From contig JBBIOU010000012.1 of the NCBI GenBank assembly GCA_037443205.1, forward strand, positions 1-64,000: a stretch of 64,000 nt of DNA, read 5' to 3'. A program made the translations under genes and the position numbers. Positions 17,797 through 27,335 of this stretch are shown one piece after another. Numbering within the stretch: position 1 is the stretch's first letter; every line of letters starts with the position of its first letter. This DNA is from JBBIOU01 sp037443205 (GTDB lineage: Bacteria > Bacteroidota > Bacteroidia > Flavobacteriales_D > UBA2798). The notes beneath the pieces are model-generated. The model searched no databases. It was not told where the DNA came from and saw only the letters and a program-made list of their open reading frames with translations.

Positions 17797-18915
17797 ATGA
17801 CTGCGCCTCAAATTACATCTTGTAAAAGATGTATCATGGATAATATTGACGATCCTAATATTGTATTTGATGATGAAGGTAACTGCAATTATTGCAATTC
17901 ATATTATAAATATATAAATAATGAAAATACCCGACAGAAATATCAAACAGAAAAGATTACTGAAATAATTGATACTATTAAAAAGGAATATAGGCATAAT
18001 AAATACCACTGCATTGTGGGTATTAGCGGTGGAACTGATAGTGCTTACTTGATTCATAAACTGGTAGAATTTGGCTTAAAACCTTTGGCTGTACATTATG
18101 ATAATGGATGGAACAGCGAAACCGCAACGCAAAATATTGAAATGCTCTTGAAAAAACTGAATGTTGATTTATATACTTATGTAAATGATTGGGAAGAATT
18201 TAAAGATATTCAGTTGTCATTTTTTAAAGCCGGTGTAATAGATATAGAACTGATAACAGACCAAGCCATAATTGCTTTGCTTTACAAAACATCGGTAAAA
18301 TTTAAAACCAAATACATCTTTACCGGGCACAATACATCAACCGAATTTATACTACCTACGCACTGGTATCATTGGAAACTTGATGCATTAAATATAAAAA
18401 ATATCCACCAAAAATTTGGCAGTAAAAAAATTAAAACATTTCCGCTTATTACCTATTGGGAACAATATTTTCATGGTAAGTTCAGAAAAACACAAATGAT
18501 AACCTTACTTAATTATTTAAGTTATCAAAAAAAAGATGCTCAAAATTTATTAGCAGAAAAATATGGTTGGAAAAATTATGGCAACAAACATAATGAATCT
18601 GTTTTTACACGATTTTATCAAAATTACATTTTACCAGTAAAATTTAATGTAGATAAAAGAAAAGCACATCTCTCGTCCTTAATTTGCTCAGGGCAAATTA
18701 CACGCGAAGATGCATTAAATGAGATAAATAAAAAACCATGGCAAAGCACCGAAGTATTGGAAGAAAAGAAATATGTTATTAAAAAATTAGGTGTCAGCAC
18801 CGAGCAATTTGATAAGTGGATGGATGAAAAACCTGTTTCGCATTTCGCATATAAAAGTTATTTAACCAGAGAAGATAAAATCATAAAAAAAATAAAATCA
18901 CTCCTGCCTTTCTGA
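17797..18915 (+). CDS. N-acetyl sugar amidotransferase (WbpG/PseA-like)
   Basis: The 372-residue ATP pyrophosphatase-type amidotransferase has an N-terminal zinc-binding Cys set (CKRCIMD near residue 9, CNYC near 32). A PP-loop ISGGTDSAY follows near residue 75, then TGHNTSTEF. WbpG-type enzymes convert an acetamido sugar nucleotide to its acetamidino form, using ammonia delivered by a HisH/HisF-like pair. No HisH- or HisF-like gene is present in this window, so the ammonia source must be elsewhere or free ammonia. It is followed 3 bases later by a glycosyltransferase. The exact sugar is not known. Confidence 0.85.
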   Translation: MTAPQITSCKRCIMDNIDDPNIVFDDEGNCNYCNSYYKYINNENTRQKYQTEKITEIIDTIKKEYRHNKYHCIVGISGGTDSAYLIHKLVEFGLKPLAVHYDNGWNSETATQNIEMLLKKLNVDLYTYVNDWEEFKDIQLSFFKAGVIDIELITDQAIIALLYKTSVKFKTKYIFTGHNTSTEFILPTHWYHWKLDALNIKNIHQKFGSKKIKTFPLITYWEQYFHGKFRKTQMITLLNYLSYQKKDAQNLLAEKYGWKNYGNKHNESVFTRFYQNYILPVKFNVDKRKAHLSSLICSGQITREDALNEINKKPWQSTEVLEEKKYVIKKLGVSTEQFDKWMDEKPVSHFAYKSYLTREDKIIKKIKSLLPF

Positions 18916-18918
18916 AAC

Positions 18919-19998
18919 ATGAAACTTGAGAATAAATGTATTTTAATTATATCCAACGAACCTTGGGGTAAGACCTGGTATTCAAAACATAATTATGCAT
19001 GGCAATTATCTTTTAAAAACAAAGTTTATTTTATCAATCCACCCTATAAATTTAGTTTAAGTAATATCTTCAAAAAGAATATTGAGGAAAAAACTATTGC
19101 TGAAAACTTAACCGTATTAACTTATAGAAATATATTGCCGGTAAGCATTGAGTTACTCAGAAAAATGAATGAATTATACATATTAAGAAGATTGAAGAAA
19201 TACCTGAAACAAAAAAAACATCTAGAATTTATTATTTGGACATTTGACCCCATCAGGTTATCGAACACTTATGTTATGAAACCTGAAAAAATAATTTTGC
19301 ACATAGTAGATGATTATCTTTTTACATATCCATCTGAAAAAATATTAGCAAAAAAAGCTGATGTTATTTTTTGTGTTTCTGATGAAATTGCTCAAAAATA
19401 TAAACAATATAATACCAATGTTCATGTTATTTATCATGCTATACCGGATCATGAATTTATTAAACCTGTTAAAATAAATAACCAAAGAAAAAAAGCTATT
19501 TATGTAGGTAATATTGATCACCGATTAGATTACGATTATAACAAATATATTATTGAACATTTACCGGATGTTCAATTTTATTTTGTCGGAAGTATTAAAC
19601 CATCAGCAAAAGAAAATTTTGAACAACTTTCAAAAACATATCCTAATGTATCATATATGGGCGAAATATCTTATAATGAATTAAAAAATCATATCAGCAA
19701 ATCGGATATTTGCTTTGTATTTAAAGACATCCATCATCCGGGTAATAATATCTCAAGCCATAAAATGCTACAATATTTTGCGCAAGGCAAACCTATATTT
19801 TGCACCTATTTAAGCAGATATAAAGACATTCAGGATATGCTCTACATGGAAAATGACAAACAAATAATGCTTGAAAAAATAACACACTACTTAAGCTATG
19901 GTGAAGAAAAAGATTTGATACAAAAAAGAATTAATTATGCTAAAAATTTCACCTTTACTAACATTTTATCCCAAATAGAAAATATACTTAATAAATGA
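18919..19998 (+). CDS. GT-B glycosyltransferase
   Basis: The 359-residue protein begins with an N-terminal domain (IILISNEPWGKTW-like start; INPPYKFSL). The C-terminal GT-B half has KAIYVGNIDHRLDYD, FYFVGSIKPSAKENFEQL and a donor-site region FKDIHHPGNNISSHKMLQYFAQGKPIF (split: HPGNNISSHKMLQYFAQG). Such proteins resemble teichuronic-acid or GT4/GT28-type transferases. The specificity is unknown. ATGA overlap couples it to the next gene at 19995. Confidence 0.8.
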   Translation: MKLENKCILIISNEPWGKTWYSKHNYAWQLSFKNKVYFINPPYKFSLSNIFKKNIEEKTIAENLTVLTYRNILPVSIELLRKMNELYILRRLKKYLKQKKHLEFIIWTFDPIRLSNTYVMKPEKIILHIVDDYLFTYPSEKILAKKADVIFCVSDEIAQKYKQYNTNVHVIYHAIPDHEFIKPVKINNQRKKAIYVGNIDHRLDYDYNKYIIEHLPDVQFYFVGSIKPSAKENFEQLSKTYPNVSYMGEISYNELKNHISKSDICFVFKDIHHPGNNISSHKMLQYFAQGKPIFCTYLSRYKDIQDMLYMENDKQIMLEKITHYLSYGEEKDLIQKRINYAKNFTFTNILSQIENILNK

Positions 19999-21113
19999 GT
20001 AAGCATGTTATAATGGTTATAGCTAATAGCGATAATACCTCCTATTTCAGGTGGTTTGCTGAATTAAATAAAAAAGAAAATGCCTTTAATCTATCATTTG
20101 TTTTTATAACTGCCAGCAAACCTCATTTAGCCAATGAACTTAATAATATTGGATATAATTCGTACTGGTTATATTTTGATTATACCCGTAAAAAACATTT
20201 TCAATATATTAAAGTATTTTTTAAATTACTAATATTATTTATCAAAATTAAGCCGCAGGTAGTTCAAACCAATCTGTTTGACGATAGTTTACCTGCACTA
20301 TTAGCAGCAAGATTTGCCGGAATCAAAAAAAGAATTATAACCAAACAAGATACCGGATATCACATAAAATACACTCCGCAATATATTAAATTTGATAAGC
20401 TGAATAATTCGAATGCTACTGACATTATTTGTGTATCACAAGAAACCAAAGAACTTATTTTAAAATATGAAAAACCTGATGTGAAAAAACTCAGATTTAT
20501 ACACCACGGAGTAAATGAAGATTTATTTTCTGCTTACAATAAGCAAGCTGTAAATGAACTAAAAAAAAAATACAACCTCCAAAACAAAATTGTAATTGGC
20601 AAAGTTGCCAGATATGTTGAATCAAAAGGATATAAAAATCTAATTGAGGCAGCAAAAGAAATTATTCCTGATTATAGCAACATAGTAATTATGGGTATTG
20701 GCTGGGGGCAACAGGAAACAGAATTAAAAAATCTAATTGATAAATATAACTTAAATGAAAATTTTATATTAACAGGTAAAATAAACTTTAATGAAATACC
20801 TAACTTTTATAAATGCATGGATTTATACATACATGCTGCCGAATACGAACCATTTGGTTTTGTTATTGCCGAAGCTATGTTTTCAAAAGTACCCATTATT
20901 TCTACAAAGGTTGGCGCTGCAAGAGATATATTGACACATAAAGAAAGTGCATTCCTCCTAAAATCAAATGAACCGCAAGAAATAGTTAACGCTATCACTT
21001 ATATGCTAAATATCAATAAAGAAGAAATGGTTAATATCGCATACAAACTTGCTAAAGAACATTATTCAAAAAATGCTATGTGGACAAAATATAAAGAGCT
21101 TTTTTTATCCTAA
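19995..21113 (+). CDS. Family 4 glycosyltransferase
   Basis: A 372-residue classical GT4 retaining transferase. The N-terminal Rossmann domain includes VVQTNLFDDSLPALLAARFAG. The linker carries RFIHHGVNEDLF and the C-terminal domain starts IGKVARYVESKGYKNLIEA. The nucleotide-sugar signature EPFGFVIAEAMFSKVPIIST contains the E(x7)E pair. It probably extends the lipid-linked repeat unit in the cytoplasm. It is translationally coupled to the gene before it and followed 3 bases later by a methyltransferase. Confidence 0.9.
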   Translation: MSKHVIMVIANSDNTSYFRWFAELNKKENAFNLSFVFITASKPHLANELNNIGYNSYWLYFDYTRKKHFQYIKVFFKLLILFIKIKPQVVQTNLFDDSLPALLAARFAGIKKRIITKQDTGYHIKYTPQYIKFDKLNNSNATDIICVSQETKELILKYEKPDVKKLRFIHHGVNEDLFSAYNKQAVNELKKKYNLQNKIVIGKVARYVESKGYKNLIEAAKEIIPDYSNIVIMGIGWGQQETELKNLIDKYNLNENFILTGKINFNEIPNFYKCMDLYIHAAEYEPFGFVIAEAMFSKVPIISTKVGAARDILTHKESAFLLKSNEPQEIVNAITYMLNINKEEMVNIAYKLAKEHYSKNAMWTKYKELFLS

Positions 21114-21115
21114 AA

Positions 21116-22015
21116 ATGAAATCAAATTTGATGTATTGTCTTATATGCAACAGTAATAATATGCGTAAATATTATTACCCTGATGTGCATTTTAATGGAA
21201 AAATTTTCAGCTATTACGAATGTTTCGATTGTAAATCTGCCCGAATTGTTCCCATTCCGGATGATGATGATTTTAGCAAAATGTATGGTACTACCGACCA
21301 CTCTTATCTATTGCAATTAAAAGATACTGACAGATTAAATTTTGATAAAGCATTATCAAGATACAATCACCAAAATTATCAATTATATTTTTTAAAAAAA
21401 TTTTATGCCCAGGGCAAAGGGAAAAAACTACTCGATATAGGCTGTGGCAGTGGGTTTTACATGTATCATGCCACAAAGCTCGGCTATGAATGTACCGGTA
21501 TAGAATTTAATGAAACGTTTTGTAATCTGCTTTCGCAAAAAACAGATTTACATATTACCACATTTGATAATATTAATAATAAAAAATTTGATTTAATACA
21601 CTTGGGTCATTTTTTAGAACACACCCCAAATCCTACAGAAACAATTCAAGACATTAAGAAGTATGCTCATAAATACACCCTGATAATTATTGATGGTCCG
21701 TTAGAAAAAAATGCTTGTTTATCAAGATTCATTATTAAATGCGGTTCTAAAATTAAAAGAAAAAAATACAACTCCTATCCACCACAACATATCACATTTA
21801 CCAACTATCAGTCACAATTATATTTGTTTGAAAAATGCGGATTACAAAAAATAAATTATTTTGTTAAAGAACAAATGTTTCCTTTTCCCGAACGCGTAGA
21901 TATAAAAAAACCTGTTACACTTTTTTTATTTATAATAAGCAGATGTTCTATAATTATTTCTAACTTAAACCCCCGTTGGGGAAATATTTTTCACTATGCA
22001 GGAAGATTTAAATAA
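21116..22015 (+). CDS. Class I SAM-dependent methyltransferase with N-terminal Cys motif
   Basis: A 299-residue protein. The first 45 residues carry two Cys pairs (CLIC and CFDC) of the kind seen in zinc-ribbon-containing sugar methyltransferases. A Rossmann methyltransferase core follows with LLDIGCGSGFYM (SAM site), GIEFN (acidic end of strand 2) and HLGHFLEH. A role in methylating a sugar or nucleotide sugar is inferred from the neighbourhood. Its last 20 bases overlap the start of the following GT2 gene. Confidence 0.85.
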   Translation: MKSNLMYCLICNSNNMRKYYYPDVHFNGKIFSYYECFDCKSARIVPIPDDDDFSKMYGTTDHSYLLQLKDTDRLNFDKALSRYNHQNYQLYFLKKFYAQGKGKKLLDIGCGSGFYMYHATKLGYECTGIEFNETFCNLLSQKTDLHITTFDNINNKKFDLIHLGHFLEHTPNPTETIQDIKKYAHKYTLIIIDGPLEKNACLSRFIIKCGSKIKRKKYNSYPPQHITFTNYQSQLYLFEKCGLQKINYFVKEQMFPFPERVDIKKPVTLFLFIISRCSIIISNLNPRWGNIFHYAGRFK

Positions 22016-22886
22016 ACCGTTAATATCCGTTATTATACCGGCATATAATGCCGAAAAATTTATTCATGAAACCTTACAATCAGTATTAAATCAAACTTAT
22101 ACTAATTTTGAAATTATTGTTCTAAATGACGGCTCGACTGATAAAACAAAAGAAATTGTTGAAAAGTTCCAATTAAGCGACTCGCGTATTAAATTAATAA
22201 ATAAGGTAAATACAGGCGTTTCGGATACGCGTAATCTAGGCATGCAAAAGGCAAACGGTAAGTACATAGCATTGTTAGACGCTGATGATGTTTGGCTACC
22301 TGATAATTTAGAAAAAAAAATCAGTGTTTTAGAAAAGAATCCTGAAATACATTTTGTTTATGGAGATATGTATCTGGCAGATGAAAAATTACAAAACTTA
22401 CAAGAAGCGGCTAAAGGAAAAAAAGAAATGATTTTAGAAAATATATTACTTTGGAACGGAGAAGTAATTCCGGGTCCGTGCAGTAATTTATTATTTAAAA
22501 AAAGTTGTTTAGATAACAATATTACTTTTAGTCCGCTTTTAAGCACTATTGCCGATAAACATTTTTCTGCACAATTAGCCAGATATTTTAAAGGATATTA
22601 CATACCCGAAATATTATGGATATACAGAGTTGTAAAAGGAAGTATGAGTAAAAGCATGATTGTTATGGAAAAAGACTGTCTGGAAGTGTACAACTTATAT
22701 AAAAAAAATAATTTCTTTCCAAACAAGAACTTTGAAAATAAGTGTTTTGCCAATATGTATCTTATTTTAGCGGGAAGCTGGTGGAAAGATGGTAAAAACA
22801 AAATAAAAGCAATTAAATATATACTTAAAGCATTTATTACAAAACCATTATATACACTTAAAAAATTACTTACCAAAATATTTTGA
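21996..22886 (+). CDS. Family 2 glycosyltransferase (GT-A)
   Basis: A 296-residue GT2 inverting transferase. The start PLISVIIPAYNAEKF is typical, then IIVLNDGSTDKT and the DxD motif ALLDADDVW. Later residues include VYGDMYLAD, an acceptor-site GPCSNLLF and the WIYRVVKGSMSKS region. It probably adds a sugar to the repeat unit on the cytoplasmic face. It overlaps the methyltransferase gene by 20 bases and the next gene by a TTGA junction. Confidence 0.92.
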   Translation: MQEDLNKPLISVIIPAYNAEKFIHETLQSVLNQTYTNFEIIVLNDGSTDKTKEIVEKFQLSDSRIKLINKVNTGVSDTRNLGMQKANGKYIALLDADDVWLPDNLEKKISVLEKNPEIHFVYGDMYLADEKLQNLQEAAKGKKEMILENILLWNGEVIPGPCSNLLFKKSCLDNNITFSPLLSTIADKHFSAQLARYFKGYYIPEILWIYRVVKGSMSKSMIVMEKDCLEVYNLYKKNNFFPNKNFENKCFANMYLILAGSWWKDGKNKIKAIKYILKAFITKPLYTLKKLLTKIF

Positions 22887-24118
22887 AAAAGTATAAAAAA
22901 CATATCATTATTTACACTTTTCAGAGCCTGGAAGACCCGCTTTTAAAAGGCTTGATGCTTGAATATTTAATCAGAATAAACAAACAAAGAAATGAACTAT
23001 TTTTTCATTTAATTACCCACGAACAAAAACAATATAAATTTTCAACCTTACGAAAAAAAGACAAGCGTAAAGAATTAGCCGGGCAACATATCAAATGGTA
23101 TCCGGTAAATTATAAATCGGGCAAATTGTTATTACTAAAAAAAATCTACAATTTTATACAGACTTTTATTATTTGTTTATTTATTAAATTTCGATATACC
23201 CCGAAAGTCATTGTTGGTTTTTTGCCTATTGCCGGTGGATACAGCACTATTATCGCTAAAGTACTGCGTTTAAAACTTGTTGTATTTTGTTTTGAACCTC
23301 ATAGCGAATACATGATTGATTTTAATGTATGGAAAAAAAATTCTTTAAAATATAAGCTGTTAAAAAAGTTTGAAAAAATGCAAATAAAAAAAGCTTCACA
23401 CCTTACACTACCTACACAGGCTTCTGTAAATTACGCAAATAAAATAAACCCCGATAATAAAAAATACTTATTACCTATATCTGTTGATACCGATTTATTT
23501 AAATTTTCTGAAGAAAAAAGAGAGGCATTAAGAAAAAAATTAAACACAGGCAATAAAATTGTAATTATATACACAGGCAAATTTGGCGGTATTTATTTTA
23601 ACACCAAACAAATAGCCTCATTATTTAAAAATCTGCTGGAACATTACAATGATTACTATTTACTTGTAATTACCCCTGATGCTAAAGAAATGAAATCTGA
23701 TATAACCAAACTTAATATCCCACAACAGAATTATAGCATACTTGATGTTGTTCCTTACGAGCAACTGCCGGCATTCATTTCTGCTGCCGATATTGGTTTA
23801 ATAGCCATACCATCTTACGCATCACAAAAATTCAGAACACCTGTAAAAACAGCTTTATATTTATCGTGCGGCATACCATATATTGTAAACAAGGGCATTG
23901 CCGAAGATGATATGATAGCCCAAAAAGAAAATATCGGTATTGTAATAGACGATTTTGATAACATAAATCACCAAAAATTATCAGATGAAATAATAAATAT
24001 ATGCAGGGGAGATATAATAGCTTTAAGAAACAAATGTCGTAAAATTGCAGTAGAACAACGAAGTATAAATTTATCCGTCAACATATTGAATGATATTATC
24101 AACGATATTATTGCATAA
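22883..24118 (+). CDS. GT4-type glycosyltransferase, TTG start
   Basis: A 411-residue GT-B protein. The N-terminal half contains FIICLFIKFRYTPKVIVGFL and CFEPHSEYMID. The C-terminal half has IVIIYTGKFGGI, SILDVVPYEQLPAFISAADIGLIAIP and the CGIPYIVNKG region typical of GT4. The start is TTG 22883, inside a TTGA overlap with the GT2 gene. No ATG lies near, so coupled initiation at TTG is likely. Donor sugar unknown. Confidence 0.8.
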   Translation: MKKYKKHIIIYTFQSLEDPLLKGLMLEYLIRINKQRNELFFHLITHEQKQYKFSTLRKKDKRKELAGQHIKWYPVNYKSGKLLLLKKIYNFIQTFIICLFIKFRYTPKVIVGFLPIAGGYSTIIAKVLRLKLVVFCFEPHSEYMIDFNVWKKNSLKYKLLKKFEKMQIKKASHLTLPTQASVNYANKINPDNKKYLLPISVDTDLFKFSEEKREALRKKLNTGNKIVIIYTGKFGGIYFNTKQIASLFKNLLEHYNDYYLLVITPDAKEMKSDITKLNIPQQNYSILDVVPYEQLPAFISAADIGLIAIPSYASQKFRTPVKTALYLSCGIPYIVNKGIAEDDMIAQKENIGIVIDDFDNINHQKLSDEIINICRGDIIALRNKCRKIAVEQRSINLSVNILNDIINDIIA

Positions 24119-24127
24119 ATTAGCACC

Positions 24128-25042
24128 ATGAATATACTCATTACGGGAGGTTTAGGTTTTATTGGCTCGCATTGTGCCGAAAAATTATTTAAAAAAAAAC
24201 ATCATATTACTATAATCACACGTGAATTAAACATACCTCATAATTTAAAAAAAATTAAAAATGATTTAAATATTATTCAAGCTGATTATTCGGATAAAAG
24301 AATACTAAATGATATTTTAAATAAAATTGACATAATCATTCATACCGCCTGCACAACAGTTCCCGAAAATTCCACCATAAATCCACAATATGATATAGAA
24401 ACCAATGTTATACCTACCCTAAATTTAATACAAAGCAGCCTGCATCATTCCATAAAAAAATTTATATTCTTATCCTCCGGAGGTGTAATTTATGGCAACA
24501 CAAATACTAAATATATTAACGAAAAAACACTGACTTATCCCATCTCATCATATGGTATAACAAAACTAATGATAGAAAAATATTTATATATGTACCGTAT
24601 AATTGAAAATTTTAATTACCTCACGCTGCGCATCTCAAATGCTTATGGTCCGGGGCAGTTATATAAAAATAATCAGGGCGTTATCAGCAACTGGATTAAT
24701 AAAGCAAAGTTGAATTTACCTTTAGAGATATGGGGAAATGAAAAAATTACCAGAGATTACATCTATATTGATGATATCACTGAAGCTATTGAACGTAGTT
24801 TAAACCAGAATGTTAAAGGCGAGTATAATATTGGCAGCGGTAAAGGCACATCACTGATTAGTTTGGCTAAACTCATTATAAAATCAGTATCAAGTAAATC
24901 TCAAATAAAAATTATTTCGGATAGCGAGCGAAAATTTGACATACTGAGCAATATTTTAGATTATACCGAATTTAATAAGCATACCGGTTGGTTACCTAAA
25001 ACGAGTCTTGCTGAAGGTATAAAAAAATGTTTGGAGTATTAA
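24128..25042 (+). CDS. NAD-dependent epimerase/dehydratase (extended SDR)
   Basis: The 304-residue extended SDR has GGLGFIGSHCAEKL (NAD site), HTACTTVPE, FLSSGGVIYG and the catalytic YGITK. Sequence downstream (LRISNAYGPGQL, NIGSGKGTSL) is like UDP-glucose 4-epimerase or dTDP-sugar epimerases. The substrate is not resolved. It ends the + strand run. Its stop overlaps by 4 bases the stop of the membrane protein on the other strand. Confidence 0.88.
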   Translation: MNILITGGLGFIGSHCAEKLFKKKHHITIITRELNIPHNLKKIKNDLNIIQADYSDKRILNDILNKIDIIIHTACTTVPENSTINPQYDIETNVIPTLNLIQSSLHHSIKKFIFLSSGGVIYGNTNTKYINEKTLTYPISSYGITKLMIEKYLYMYRIIENFNYLTLRISNAYGPGQLYKNNQGVISNWINKAKLNLPLEIWGNEKITRDYIYIDDITEAIERSLNQNVKGEYNIGSGKGTSLISLAKLIIKSVSSKSQIKIISDSERKFDILSNILDYTEFNKHTGWLPKTSLAEGIKKCLEY

Positions 25043-26406
25043 TATTTTTTTGTTTTCCATAGATGTTCAATAATAAACAATCCGCCAACCAAAAAAGGTA
25101 TAAGCGGAATTTTAAATCGCACCAAGGCGCCAAAATTAGACGTTGTTAATCCTACAATAAACGCGAAAAAAACTGAAAATAAAAAACAGTAAAAAAGTAA
25201 TGGGTTTTTTACTATAAGTTTTATGGCATAAATAATTCGGGTTTTAAAAAGTATATAAATGGTAAAAAATAAAATTAAAAAATTCTCAATACCGGCCAGT
25301 AATAAAACTACACTCCCGCCCTCCCATATAAATGGACGAAACAATCCGGCAATGGTAGCTGCCGGAAATAAACGAAATGCTCCGGGTATGGTTCCGTCAT
25401 AATTTCCTATATCAAAACTTGCTCCACCGTAATATGCTTGCTTTAAATCCATTTGTGCTTCGGCAGCTGTTTTAAGTGCATTATCCAAAGAAAATTTATC
25501 TAAACTATCGCCTAAACTCATCAATACAACATAACTCAATAATCCTAAACCAAAAATAAGCATAGGCATAAACAACATAATAATAAACCCGTTTCTCAGT
25601 TTGATTATTCGATTATAAAATATCCATAATAGCGTGCCCGGAAACAACACCATAAATATATATGGCTTAATCTTTATAATTAAAAACAATCCGATGAGCA
25701 GCATAATAATATTGCCGATAGTTTTCTTTTTAATGATAAAAACCTGATGTGTATAATATACAACCAAGGCAGTACCATACATGGTAAATGTATCTTTTAA
25801 TATACCTGTTCCCCAAAATAATAATGAAGGAAAATACAATACGGCAAATGCCAATCGGGATTTTATTTCGGGATAGTATCTGTAAAAAAGTCTGTACAAT
25901 CTCCATACACCACCATATGTTATAAACGAAACTAAAATAGAGGTAAGCAAATAACTTTTATTAGTTAAAATGGTAAGCGGGCTAATAAGTCTTATTACCA
26001 TGAAAGTTTTTGAATCGTAAAACAAATAACTGTATGGATAACCGGTAGTATCGTCAAATAAAGATCTTATTTCCTGTGTAGGTGCTGAAAACAATACTTT
26101 AAAATACGACTCCGGGTCTTTATAAAAAAGATTGGCCATTGCCATAGATGACTCAAAATATGCCAAAGTATCTCCACCACCGTAATAATAGATATATATT
26201 AAACAAAAAACTACTACTCCAAACATTCTGGCATATAAACCCAACATATAATACTGATACTCGGGATACTTATGAATGTTTTTAATTTTTCGGTATGAAC
26301 CAATTAAAAAAATAATTAATACCAGCAAAGGCAATATAGCTACATCCCAAAATTGAACCGTAGTAACCTGCTCGTATTCCCATATTTCTTTAATAACTGT
26401 ATTCAA
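25039..26406 (-). CDS. Polytopic membrane protein, possible polysaccharide polymerase
   Basis: A 455-residue protein with about ten TM helices. Notable loops are YYYGGGDTLAYFE, near residue 70, and LLFWGTGILKDTF, near residue 195. A long periplasmic segment around residues 290-340 holds DLKQAYYGGASFDIGNY. I do not recognise a catalytic family. Size, topology and position between polysaccharide genes fit a Wzy-type polymerase or a membrane-embedded lipid-linked glycosyltransferase, but neither is shown. The apparent start is TTG 26406 and no ATG is near. It lies on the opposite strand to the glycosyltransferases and overlaps the 3' end of the epimerase by 4 bases. Confidence 0.6.
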   Translation of the reverse strand: MNTVIKEIWEYEQVTTVQFWDVAILPLLVLIIFLIGSYRKIKNIHKYPEYQYYMLGLYARMFGVVVFCLIYIYYYGGGDTLAYFESSMAMANLFYKDPESYFKVLFSAPTQEIRSLFDDTTGYPYSYLFYDSKTFMVIRLISPLTILTNKSYLLTSILVSFITYGGVWRLYRLFYRYYPEIKSRLAFAVLYFPSLLFWGTGILKDTFTMYGTALVVYYTHQVFIIKKKTIGNIIMLLIGLFLIIKIKPYIFMVLFPGTLLWIFYNRIIKLRNGFIIMLFMPMLIFGLGLLSYVVLMSLGDSLDKFSLDNALKTAAEAQMDLKQAYYGGASFDIGNYDGTIPGAFRLFPAATIAGLFRPFIWEGGSVVLLLAGIENFLILFFTIYILFKTRIIYAIKLIVKNPLLFYCFLFSVFFAFIVGLTTSNFGALVRFKIPLIPFLVGGLFIIEHLWKTKKY

Positions 26407-26422
26407 AATATAATGCGTATTT

Positions 26423-27331
26423 ATGCGTAAACTTACTACTTTTATAACAAAAATGAGTCAGCCGGATCAATTTCATAAACATTGCTTGGTGTGTCGTAGC
26501 ACAAAACTTCACACCCTAAGCAAATACCAACATGCATTTCTTAATCAATGTATCAACTGTCGGTTTATATTTGCGCTAAAAATACCTGGCGAACAGGATT
26601 TAACACTCCACTACACCAATTACCCCAGGTATGATATACTCTCGCCAATTACTATTAAGCGATACCATCAACTGCTTAATGAATTTGAAAAATACAGACA
26701 AACAAATAATATATTAGATATAGGATGCAGCAATGGTTATTTTCTTGAAACTGCAAAACAAAGAGGCTGGAATGTATACGGCCAGGAATATGCCGATGAA
26801 TGTATCGAAATATGTAAAAATAAAGGCATCAATATTAAACAGGGATATTTAGAAAATATAAATTTTGAAAATAATTTTTTTGACATAATTACCAGCTTTG
26901 AAGTTATTGAGCACATAAATACACCTGTTACACATACCCAAACAATCTATCGTATATTAAGAAATGGCGGGCTGTTTTATTTTACTACGCCCAACTTCAA
27001 CTCTATTAGCCGGAATATTTTAGGTTATAAATGGAATATTATTGAATACCCCGAACACTTATCATATTTTACTCCCCAAACAATCAAGCATCTGCTTATT
27101 CAAAGTAATTTTAAAAAGCTAAAAATCAAAACAACCGGCATTAGTCTGTCGCGCATAAAACAAAGCAAATCCAGCTACTCGCACAGCTCTTGTTTAAGTA
27201 ATAACCCTGATGAAATGTACAGGCAAAAAGCAGAAAAAAATTTATTTTTTAAAATCCTCAAAGACTCAGTTAACTTTATATTGAACCTGTTTAAAAAAGG
27301 CGATACCATTAAAGGTTATTTTGTAAAATAA
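26423..27331 (+). CDS. Class I SAM methyltransferase with N-terminal Cys pairs
   Basis: A 302-residue protein. The N-terminus has CLVC and CINC pairs (zinc-binding like). A methyltransferase core follows with NILDIGCSNGYFL, the acidic YGQEY and SFEVIEHI. The tail PGEQDL to YRILRNGGLFYFTTP matches 3-demethylubiquinone-type methyltransferases used on sugars. A second ATG at 26453 (MSQPDQF) is possible; I cannot decide between them. It closes the right arm of the polysaccharide locus and shares a very short gap with the divergent membrane protein. Confidence 0.85.
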   Translation: MRKLTTFITKMSQPDQFHKHCLVCRSTKLHTLSKYQHAFLNQCINCRFIFALKIPGEQDLTLHYTNYPRYDILSPITIKRYHQLLNEFEKYRQTNNILDIGCSNGYFLETAKQRGWNVYGQEYADECIEICKNKGINIKQGYLENINFENNFFDIITSFEVIEHINTPVTHTQTIYRILRNGGLFYFTTPNFNSISRNILGYKWNIIEYPEHLSYFTPQTIKHLLIQSNFKKLKIKTTGISLSRIKQSKSSYSHSSCLSNNPDEMYRQKAEKNLFFKILKDSVNFILNLFKKGDTIKGYFVK

Positions 27332-27335
27332 AACC

